From Nodularia sp. LEGE 06071 (GTDB lineage: Bacteria > Cyanobacteriota > Cyanobacteriia > Cyanobacteriales > Nostocaceae): a stretch of 64,000 nt of DNA. Positions 53,926 through 61,686 of this stretch are shown here, piece after piece. The position numbers and the translations under genes are program-made. Numbering within the stretch: the first letter of the stretch is position 1; the number at the start of each line of letters is the position of its first letter. The DNA lies in contig NZ_JADEWH010000012.1 in NCBI RefSeq assembly GCF_015207755.1, forward strand, positions 62,001 through 126,000, given 5' to 3'. The notes under the pieces are model-generated. The model was not told the DNA's origin, did not search any database, and saw nothing but the letters and a program-made list of their open reading frames with translations.

Positions 53926-55383
53926 TTATAAGCCAGCCCAGACTGTGAGGGGTTTTCCGACTTGTTTATATAGTAGGCTGGAGAGAATTACGCCGTTGTT
54001 GTTGGCGGTGAGGCTGGTGTTGGGTTCGCCCAGAGATTCGTAGTAGCCGTTGTACCAGCCGTTTTCGGATTGCAGATTTGTTTGGACAAAATCCGAGAGT
54101 TTACGGGTGTAGTCGGTGTTATATAGTACGTTCCAGCCAATGGCGGCTTTGCTACTGACAAATCGTAAGTTCTGATGTTGTTCGCGGGTGTCTGTAATCG
54201 CTACCCAAGGTTTTCCATTCACAAATAAGGTGTTGTAAACGAAGTAGGGGGGACGGTCTAGGTTGTCTTCTGTGACGGCTGTTAATTGTCCGGTGCTTCG
54301 ATAACGGGCTTCTTGGGCTGCTAATATGCGATCGGCGAAAACTTTCGGTAAAGATTGAAATCCGGTTTCAATGCCGTCTAAGATAAATGGTTCGCTGAGG
54401 ACGTAGTTATTAGCGCCTGATGTGTCATGATCTCGTTTATCGTAGGGTATGCCTTGGCCGTAAAGATTGGCATAGCCTGTATTGGCTTGATATTCTAGGG
54501 CGGCTTTGACATTTAAGCCCCAGAGTTTAAGACCGTAGGCGGCATAGTTTCCGTAGCCTAAGCGTCCTTCTTGGTTATATTGTTCTTTCCCTTCGACGAC
54601 GCTGGTACCATACATTTCACCTTTACTGGTGAGGCGTTTAACTTGCCAAGATTCCCAAACTTTTTCGGTTGGCGATCGCCACTGGGGGTATTTTGTCCCG
54701 ACTATTTTTAACCAAAGTGCCATTCGTCCTAAATCGATGGCTGACCAGCCAATTTCTTCGCGTTTTTCTAGTTGACCGTAGTTAACTGGTAGGAGAGTTT
54801 TGGAGTTATAGACTTTGTTGGGGAGTTCTTTTTTGTATAAAGGCATAGTTGCTAATGTCTGCAACATTGTCCCCATCTTTTCATCAAATTCTGACGCAGA
54901 GACAATCTTCAGTTCCTTGGCGCTGACCAAAGCTGCCATTCCAGCTGCTTGATCCCATAAAGTTACAGAAGGAAAGCCATCAACGGAATTGACTAAACCT
55001 GTTTCATTGTTCCAGTTCCGCTCAAAATATGACCAAGCTTGACGGGCGATCGCCATTTCTGCTGGGGTGAGTTTTCCGACATTCGCCGCAACATAGGGTA
55101 CAAGAGAGATTTGAACTTCTTTGGGGTTAACGGGATCGCCTGGTAAAACTAAAGATTCCGCGTCAAGTCTCGCCAGTTCTTTGGGATCAACTCCTGATTT
55201 TTTCACTGAAGCCATCGGTTGTGTGCTAGATGTTTCTGGTGTGTTTACAGAAGCCTTCTGAGTCCGAATTAGATACCCAGATAAGGAATTAAGCATAGAA
55301 ATGGCGATCGCCGCTGTGACTACTCCTCCGACAGCAGCCAGTATAGATAACTTGTTTGGTGGTGGTTCAAAATCAGAGGTCAT
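53926..55383 (-). CDS. Membrane-anchored DUF3131 protein
   Basis: 485 aa: a short cytoplasmic N-terminus, one membrane helix (about 12-33), a low-complexity stretch, then one DUF3131 domain (about 100-480) with AWSYFERNWNNETGLVNSVD, ASLV/IGWSAIDLGRMALWL and LGYGNYAAYGLKLWGL. Closest to the first domain of the 936-aa neighbour, from which it is separated by 54 bp containing a GCAGAGTCGCAGAG repeat. Probably periplasmic and cotranscribed with the neighbour. Confidence 0.88.
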   Translation of the reverse strand: MTSDFEPPPNKLSILAAVGGVVTAAIAISMLNSLSGYLIRTQKASVNTPETSSTQPMASVKKSGVDPKELARLDAESLVLPGDPVNPKEVQISLVPYVAANVGKLTPAEMAIARQAWSYFERNWNNETGLVNSVDGFPSVTLWDQAAGMAALVSAKELKIVSASEFDEKMGTMLQTLATMPLYKKELPNKVYNSKTLLPVNYGQLEKREEIGWSAIDLGRMALWLKIVGTKYPQWRSPTEKVWESWQVKRLTSKGEMYGTSVVEGKEQYNQEGRLGYGNYAAYGLKLWGLNVKAALEYQANTGYANLYGQGIPYDKRDHDTSGANNYVLSEPFILDGIETGFQSLPKVFADRILAAQEARYRSTGQLTAVTEDNLDRPPYFVYNTLFVNGKPWVAITDTREQHQNLRFVSSKAAIGWNVLYNTDYTRKLSDFVQTNLQSENGWYNGYYESLGEPNTSLTANNNGVILSSLLYKQVGKPLTVWAGL

Positions 55384-55510
55384 TTTTGTATAAGTCCTTG
55401 TGGTGTTACTTAATATACAGTTTTACAGATAATAACAATTTCATCCTGATCTACAAGCAAATATAAAGATATACAAACTGCTGTAGATATTTTTTCAACG
55501 CCCAGGTTGC

Positions 55511-56794
55511 TTAAAACTTGATTCGGAGTTGTCCGGAGAGGCCGTTGTTATTGTAAGCGCTTTCGCCGGTGTCTTGATTGCGAACATTACTAAATATATA
55601 GCCCAGGTCTACTTCTGCATTGGGTGCAAGTTTGGCTGTACAGCGAGTTTGATAGCTATTGGCGTTGTCAAAATTTCCATTGAGTCGCTGTTGTCCGACG
55701 GTGACAGCAAAGCGACAGCGCCAGCCATCAAATAAATTTCCTTCCCAACCCAACTCAGCATTATAAACCAGAAAATCTGGCGGAGAAAAATAGCCACTCT
55801 CTCCTTCAACATCACTTGTGTAGTTCCAAGAAAACAAGTTAGCAGCCACAGAAAATTGACCTAATTTCCGTTCTAATCTGCTAAAAGACTGTTGTTCAGA
55901 ATTACCATCGCTATAACTACCCCAACGATATAAAGCAAACAAGCTAGTATCTTGGTCAATCTGCCAAAATAAATTTGGCCCAAATCGCCAAGCTGTAATT
56001 TGATTATCTAAAGTTTGAGCATTGAATTTATAAAGCCCTTGTTCGATGTTTCCTGAAATAGCCACAAGAGATGTTAATTTACCATTTGGTGCAACTTTAG
56101 CGGGAGAAATGGCAGCTTCGACTTTAGCATTAAAATTCATCGCTGTGGGTAGACGATTAAAAGTATCTATTCCTGTGGCTGTGACTAGAGTCACTTCTCC
56201 AATTTTTCCTTCCCAGCCCACTTGTAAGGGAATATTGATAATTGTCTCAATACCCGATTTTTTAAAACTATTGAAACCTGTTTTAAACCTGATTAAATTG
56301 CCATTTTCTAGTCGAAATTGCGCTGTGGGTTCAATAATTTGATTGATTTGGCCAAAATTATCACTATCATTCCGAAAATCTGTTTGGATATTTTCTAAAA
56401 CAGCAAATGGTGTTAAAGGTTCAGTCGATGTTGGTGGTGGAGTTATTTTGGGTGGTGGTGGTGGTGGTAATTTGAGACCAGGATTAAAATTTTCTGGAGC
56501 AGTCAGTAAAATCGGGTCTGGGGTTTGGGGAATTAGATCAGATTTTGCCAGTTCGGTAACTGAAGTAATTCGCTCATTCAAGTCTGCTATTTCATTATTT
56601 GAATCCTCAATCAAAAATTCTGTGCCAGGATGATGATGATTATGGGAGTGGTTTTCTTCCAGGCTAATAACCGAAATAACTGGTTCCGCCTTTGCTTGAT
56701 TCATCCATAACATTCCCAAACTAACACTATAAATGATTATCCGTAAATTACCTGCGTATTTATAACTAAGCACCTGATGAAAAATATACGTCAT
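55511..56794 (-). CDS. Putative outer-membrane beta-barrel protein
   Basis: 427 aa. Signal peptide ending NQAKA/EP; a His-rich stretch (HSHNHHHPG) and a Pro-rich linker (LKLPPPPPPKITPPP, about 113-127); then about 290 residues of alternating hydrophobic/polar beta-strand-like sequence ending in LRIKF with a terminal Phe, the usual outer-membrane barrel signature. No family recognised. First gene of the minus-strand group with the DUF3131 proteins, divergent from the GT2; a polysaccharide exit channel or porin is possible. Confidence 0.65.
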   Translation of the reverse strand: MTYIFHQVLSYKYAGNLRIIIYSVSLGMLWMNQAKAEPVISVISLEENHSHNHHHPGTEFLIEDSNNEIADLNERITSVTELAKSDLIPQTPDPILLTAPENFNPGLKLPPPPPPKITPPPTSTEPLTPFAVLENIQTDFRNDSDNFGQINQIIEPTAQFRLENGNLIRFKTGFNSFKKSGIETIINIPLQVGWEGKIGEVTLVTATGIDTFNRLPTAMNFNAKVEAAISPAKVAPNGKLTSLVAISGNIEQGLYKFNAQTLDNQITAWRFGPNLFWQIDQDTSLFALYRWGSYSDGNSEQQSFSRLERKLGQFSVAANLFSWNYTSDVEGESGYFSPPDFLVYNAELGWEGNLFDGWRCRFAVTVGQQRLNGNFDNANSYQTRCTAKLAPNAEVDLGYIFSNVRNQDTGESAYNNNGLSGQLRIKF

Positions 56795-57134
56795 TAATTA
56801 GTGTACCTCTGATCCAGGTAAAAATTGATCACAAGATATTGCAAATTTTCAGTAGTGAACTATACTGGGCAAACGAGTGTATTTGAGGTGATTTGAGAAT
56901 CTGGATTGAATCTCATAACTACTCAGTCACCCTTGGTCTGTTCTCCAGAGGCAATATTCAGAACTTAACTGATCAAAGTCGCGGCTACTTTTCCAGAAGA
57001 TAGGAAAATCGCCAATTGCGAATTAATGCCTCAGTAAATCTGAATACTAATACTTTTATTTTCCAAAGTTTACTTTACCAAACCAAGCACGAAACAGACA
57101 ACCATTAATTTTTGAATTTTCTTTCAGGTGCAAT
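56795..57134. promoter_or_regulatory. Divergent region between barrel protein and GT2 genes
   Basis: 340 bp of AT-rich sequence between two divergent genes of the putative polysaccharide locus; no ORF, no clear hexamers, no strong hairpin. An AGGTG ribosome site precedes the GT2 ATG. Confidence 0.3.
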
Positions 57135-59132
57135 ATGGCTTCAGTCTCTATTCTTAATGATGCAATAAATTTTTCTGGTAATAGCCGTTCCAGCCTCAAA
57201 AAAAGAACCCTGCTGTTTCGCTATTTGGCAGAAATAAATTTAATTTTTGGTGCTTGGTATTTGCATTGGCGGATTGGTAACTCTATCAACTTTGATGCAT
57301 TGTGGCTTTCGATTCCCTTATTATTAGCAGAAATTTACAGTTACTGTGGTGGAGTCATGTTTGTCGTTGGACTTTGGCGACCCCTCGTCAGACAAATTAA
57401 ATCCCTCGACCAGCTAACACCAAGCATACCCACCGCTGATTGGCCTACTGTAGATGTATTTGTCACCTGCTACAACGAACCGCCCGAAATTGTCGAAGCA
57501 ACCGCCAGAGATGCTTTAGCAATGGATTACCCCACCATCAAGTTACGCGTTTATATCCTGGATGATGGTAATTCCGAGCAAATGCGACGGATGTCAGAAA
57601 GATTATGTATTGAAGATTTACAATCGCCATTATTACAACAAGAAGCTAACCGAATTGATGCAGAACGTTCGACTCTGGTAGAGCGTCTTGAACAATTAAA
57701 TAATTTACAACCAGATTTACAAGCGGCTGAAGAATGGTTACAAAACTATTCTGACACAGCAGATCATCCGACAAAACTTTTAAATAATCTCCGGCAATTT
57801 CTTTTATGGTTAAATATTTCTAGTCAAACTAATAGTAATTCCCAGAATACTATACAAGAACGCCTAACTACAGAACGAGAATTATTAGAAGCAGCCATTT
57901 ACCAAAAAGAATTAGAACTAGTTGAACTCGCACGTTTGCGTTATATTGCTCGACCCAAACAACCAGGAATAGCACATCACGCCAAAGCAGGTAATCTCAA
58001 TTACGCAATTTTTTCTGGCGAAACTGTCGGTGATTTTATCCTGACTTTAGATGCAGATCATATTCCTAAACCCCAATTTCTCAAGCGAGTTTTGCCGTAT
58101 TTTTTAACTTACAATTTCTTCTCAGGAAAGTACGAATCAAACAAAATTGCCTTTGTCCAGACACCCCAAGATTTTTATAATATTCCCTCTGGCGATCCCT
58201 TTGGTCATCGCGCCAGTTTATTTTATGGCCCTTTGCAACAGGGTAAAGATGGGATGAATGCGGCTTTCTACACAGGTACAAATGCCGTATTGAGAAGAGA
58301 AGCATTAATTAGTGTAGGGCTACAATATTTTGCCGATGAATACGCCAAAGATGAAAAGCGTTTAGATGAATTTGAATTAATTGGCGGTGTATCCAGCAAC
58401 AGTATTACTGAAGATATGAATACAGCTATGCGCTTACACGGTGCTGGCTGGAAATCGGTTTATCACAATGAATTGTTAGCGGAAGGATTAGCACCTGATG
58501 ATTTGAGTTCTACATTGAAACAGCGATTACGTTGGGCGCAAGGAACTATACAAGTTTTAGTCAGAGAAAATCCCTTAACAAAAGCCGGACTCAGCTTTTG
58601 GCAAAAGTTGCAATATTTCAAAACCATGTATAGCTATTTTTCAGGTTTTGCGACTGTGATATTTATCTTGTGTCCGATCATCTATTTTTTCACAGGAATT
58701 ATCCCAGTGAAAACATACGGACCTGATTTTGCTTTACACTTCTTCCCAGCTTTTGTGATTAATCGCCTTACCTTTCTGGCTGCGACTTGGGGGATTCCCG
58801 CTAGAGAAATATGGCGTTCCGAACAATATGCGATCGCCTTATTTCCTTTATTAATGCAAGCAGTGTGGAGTGTCTTTTCTGGACAGCCAATCAAATTCCA
58901 AGTTACACCCAAGCAGCGCCAATCAGGAATATATCTCCGGCTGATTTGGCCGCAGTTAGTTGTCTTTAGCCTAACTATTTTAGGCATGATCTGGAGCCTG
59001 TTTCGGTTTGCGACCGGGACTTTAGATACTCCTGGGATTTATTTACTCAATGGTGCTTGGGCTATTTACAACCTGTCATTAATTTGGGCAATCATTAATG
59101 CCGCTATTTGGCAACCAAAGTCTAATTCGTAA
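57135..59132 (+). CDS. Cellulose-synthase-like family 2 glycosyltransferase
   Basis: 665 aa processive GT2 of the inner membrane. Two N-terminal helices (about 28-80), catalytic motifs DDG (143-145), DAD (306-308), TED (425-427) and QRLRW (463-467), then several C-terminal helices (about 490-655). Unlike bacterial BcsA it has no C-terminal PilZ domain. It also carries about 105 extra, mostly helical residues (about 158-267) between DDG and YIARPK, where BcsA has a short link. It probably polymerises and exports a beta-glucan-like chain; the product is unknown. Divergent from the barrel/DUF3131 group and followed by partner-switching genes. Confidence 0.9.
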   Translation: MASVSILNDAINFSGNSRSSLKKRTLLFRYLAEINLIFGAWYLHWRIGNSINFDALWLSIPLLLAEIYSYCGGVMFVVGLWRPLVRQIKSLDQLTPSIPTADWPTVDVFVTCYNEPPEIVEATARDALAMDYPTIKLRVYILDDGNSEQMRRMSERLCIEDLQSPLLQQEANRIDAERSTLVERLEQLNNLQPDLQAAEEWLQNYSDTADHPTKLLNNLRQFLLWLNISSQTNSNSQNTIQERLTTERELLEAAIYQKELELVELARLRYIARPKQPGIAHHAKAGNLNYAIFSGETVGDFILTLDADHIPKPQFLKRVLPYFLTYNFFSGKYESNKIAFVQTPQDFYNIPSGDPFGHRASLFYGPLQQGKDGMNAAFYTGTNAVLRREALISVGLQYFADEYAKDEKRLDEFELIGGVSSNSITEDMNTAMRLHGAGWKSVYHNELLAEGLAPDDLSSTLKQRLRWAQGTIQVLVRENPLTKAGLSFWQKLQYFKTMYSYFSGFATVIFILCPIIYFFTGIIPVKTYGPDFALHFFPAFVINRLTFLAATWGIPAREIWRSEQYAIALFPLLMQAVWSVFSGQPIKFQVTPKQRQSGIYLRLIWPQLVVFSLTILGMIWSLFRFATGTLDTPGIYLLNGAWAIYNLSLIWAIINAAIWQPKSNS

Positions 59133-59304
59133 TCAAAAATTTCCCATGTACTCTGTAAGGTGCGTTAATCTGCGTCATGACGCATCTAAGAAACTGAGAA
59201 ATCGTTTCTTGAAGCTATTAAAAAAGCTTCATAAAGCTTGCTTTTACTTAAATTCAATGTAAGAATTAGATCATATCTAATAAATCAATTTAAAGGTAAA
59301 CTCT

Positions 59305-59631
59305 ATGAATCCCACAGTCAAGATACTTGAACCTTCAGGCATTTTAAATGCAGTTAAAGGTAATGAACTCCGCCGGGAAATTACTAATCTTACCTCCACT
59401 GGCGCTGATATTGTGTTAATTGATTTGAAAGATGTCAATTTTATTGATAGTTCGGGGTTAGGTGCTTTAGTTGCGTCTATGCAAGCTGTAAAACAAGTTA
59501 ATGGCAAACTCTTTGTCTGCTCTGTTAATGCTCAAGTGAGGATGATTTTTGAATTGACAAAAATGGATAGAATTTTACAAATTTTCCCTACTAGAGATGA
59601 ATTTAATAATCAAGTCTTAGCAACACAATAA
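59305..59631 (+). CDS. STAS-domain anti-sigma-factor antagonist
   Basis: 108 aa single STAS domain; the phosphorylatable Ser is in the motif FIDSSGLGALVASM. Homologous in kind to SpoIIAA/RsbV. It forms a module with the PP2C phosphatase and the HATPase kinase next door. It follows the GT2 by 172 bp on the same strand. Target unknown; in cyanobacteria such switches control motility and exopolysaccharide. Confidence 0.93.
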   Translation: MNPTVKILEPSGILNAVKGNELRREITNLTSTGADIVLIDLKDVNFIDSSGLGALVASMQAVKQVNGKLFVCSVNAQVRMIFELTKMDRILQIFPTRDEFNNQVLATQ

Positions 59632-59644
59632 TTTATTTATCTCC

Positions 59645-59725
59645 AGCAGAGGCGCAGAGAAGAATAAAACATCAAATAGTAATGAACCACAGATAAACAC
59701 AGATGAATATGGATAAATCTGTAGC
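59645..59725. repeat. Dispersed repeats after the STAS gene
   Basis: GCAGAGGCGCAGAGAAGAA (59646-59664; same family as 14969 and 24679) and ACCACAGATAAACACAGATG (about 59682-59704), the family that also encodes the TyrA C-terminus. Confidence 0.6.
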
Positions 59726-59806
59726 TCGTCTCCATGAAAACTGCTGATCTAAATTCCCCAAATCCTCTGTCTTCTCTGTGCTACGCGAACGAAAAAAAAT
59801 GACTCT

Positions 59807-60967
59807 CTAACTAAAGGTAACTTTCAGTAGAGATAAATCATCATCAAAATCAGTACAAGCGCTGAGACATTTAATCTGCGCCAATACTTCCTGAAGATTA
59901 CAACTATTTGCCTGACTACAGTGGATTAATACGTCCAGAAAAGCATGAAGACCCCAAATTTTACCATCTGGTTTTAGAACTTCATAAGCACCATCACTAA
60001 AGAGGTATAAAGTACTGTTTGCCGCAATTTCTAAAGTATCTACTTGAAAATTAATATCAGGGAGAAAACCAATTGGCAAATCTAAAGAATTTAGCTGTTT
60101 GATATCTGTAGCATCTTTACCCAGGAGCATCGCTGGTGGATGTCCAGCATTAGCATAAATTAATCGCTGTTCTAGACGATTGTATACTCCATACAAAATT
60201 GTGAAATACTTGTTACCATGACTACTCATTGGAAAACTATAATTAAGCGCTTTTAAAACTTCGCCGGGATGAGAAAAATTAGTATTGGGTAGAGACTGCG
60301 ATCGCAAGACATTCAACACAGACACAGACAGTAGGGCTGAACCCACCCCATGTCCAGAAACATCTAAGAGATAAATAGCCAAATTATCATCATCAATCCA
60401 GTAATAGTCAAAGCAATCTCCGCCTAACTGTGCTGAAGGAACAAACAAAGCTTCCGTAGTTACAGCACCAAGAAGCGGGGATGGTAAAAGCGATCGCACA
60501 TACTCCGCAGCTTCAGCCAATTCTGCTTCTAAATTTTGGTTTAGCTTCTCTAAAGCTAGCTGTTTATTTTTCAAATCCTGATTGAGTTGATGTAATCTTA
60601 ACCCGGCTCTAACCCGCGCCTTCAATTCATTCATTTCAATCGGTTTAGAAACAAACTCATCCGCGCCAGCATCTAATCCTTTAACTCGCTCCCCCTCTTC
60701 CCCTGGTGCTGCTCCCTTAGCAGTCAGCAAAATAAAAAAAGTTGTCGCCAAATTGGGATCTTCCTTCACTTGACGACACACCTCTAAGCCATCTATTTCT
60801 GACATTACCCAATCACAGATAATCAAAGCTGGATGTAATATCTTCGCCTGTGTAATTCCTTCTTCTCCATTGCTGGCTACAGTGGTATCGTACCCCTGAT
60901 TTTGCAATGTTCTTTTCAGTGCTGCGCGCACTATCGGATCATCATCAATAATCAGGATCTTAAACAT
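59807..60967 (-). CDS. Response regulator with PP2C (SpoIIE/RsbU) phosphatase domain
   Basis: 386 aa from the ATG at 60967 (MFKILIIDDD); the longer frame starts with TTG. Receiver domain about 1-120 with phosphoacceptor Asp in LIICDWVMSEIDG, a coiled-coil linker (about 130-160), then a PP2C-type phosphatase with metal-binding LGGDCFDYYWID, LDVSGHGVGSALLS and FSDGAYEV. It should dephosphorylate the STAS protein when its receiver is phosphorylated, releasing the switch. Flanked by its STAS and kinase partners in opposite orientation. Confidence 0.94.
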   Translation of the reverse strand: MFKILIIDDDPIVRAALKRTLQNQGYDTTVASNGEEGITQAKILHPALIICDWVMSEIDGLEVCRQVKEDPNLATTFFILLTAKGAAPGEEGERVKGLDAGADEFVSKPIEMNELKARVRAGLRLHQLNQDLKNKQLALEKLNQNLEAELAEAAEYVRSLLPSPLLGAVTTEALFVPSAQLGGDCFDYYWIDDDNLAIYLLDVSGHGVGSALLSVSVLNVLRSQSLPNTNFSHPGEVLKALNYSFPMSSHGNKYFTILYGVYNRLEQRLIYANAGHPPAMLLGKDATDIKQLNSLDLPIGFLPDINFQVDTLEIAANSTLYLFSDGAYEVLKPDGKIWGLHAFLDVLIHCSQANSCNLQEVLAQIKCLSACTDFDDDLSLLKVTFS

Positions 60968-61144
60968 AATTTTCAACTAATACTAAATTTTGACCAACGC
61001 GCATAAAATAAATATTTCCCTGTTATTTGGCGATTTTTTTGTTCAAATTCATTTTATTTTCATAAAACATTGTTATAACTAATTTATCAAGTAAAATTTG
61101 CTATTATTTTCCCTCCACAAATTCAAATATTTGACAGGTAAAGA

Positions 61145-61561
61145 ATGAATAAAAAAATTCATCTAAAAGTGAAGACAGACCTTAATGATACAGAGAAAGT
61201 TTTATCATGGTTTGAGCAAATTAATCAACCTCCTCTTCCTGATCAAAATGTCTGGTGGAAATGTCAAACTTTACTGATTGAAGGTTTTACTAATATTGTA
61301 GAACACGCACACAAAAATTTACCTGTAGAAATTCCCATTGAGTTGGAAGTTGTGCGGTTAAGTGAGCATATAGAGATTCGCATCTGGTCTGTTGGTGAAG
61401 CATTTGACTTGGAACAGCAATTACAAATTACACCTGAACTCACAGATAATTTTCAAGACAGAGGTCGCGGTCTCAAAATCATTTCTTCAATAGCAGAAGA
61501 ATTCAGTTATCTTCCTACAGATGATCAGCGTAATTGTCTATTTTTTAAAATCAAATATTAA
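61145..61561 (+). CDS. Anti-sigma-type serine kinase, HATPase domain
   Basis: 138 aa single HATPase_c_2 domain like RsbW/SpoIIAB: N-box EGFTNIVEHAHKN and G-box DRGRGLKIIS. Expected to phosphorylate the STAS protein and to sequester a target. Divergent from the phosphatase gene. Together the three genes are a complete partner-switching set. Confidence 0.9.
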   Translation: MNKKIHLKVKTDLNDTEKVLSWFEQINQPPLPDQNVWWKCQTLLIEGFTNIVEHAHKNLPVEIPIELEVVRLSEHIEIRIWSVGEAFDLEQQLQITPELTDNFQDRGRGLKIISSIAEEFSYLPTDDQRNCLFFKIKY

Positions 61562-61686
61562 TTTTTTGGTCTTTCTCAGCAAGACTTAATCAGGATGTGG
61601 CAGAACGAACTGCATTCTCTGACGAAACGCTTTAGCTATTAGTCTTAGCGTCTCAAATAGAAAGAACGTGTCCCAGAATTTTGGCA

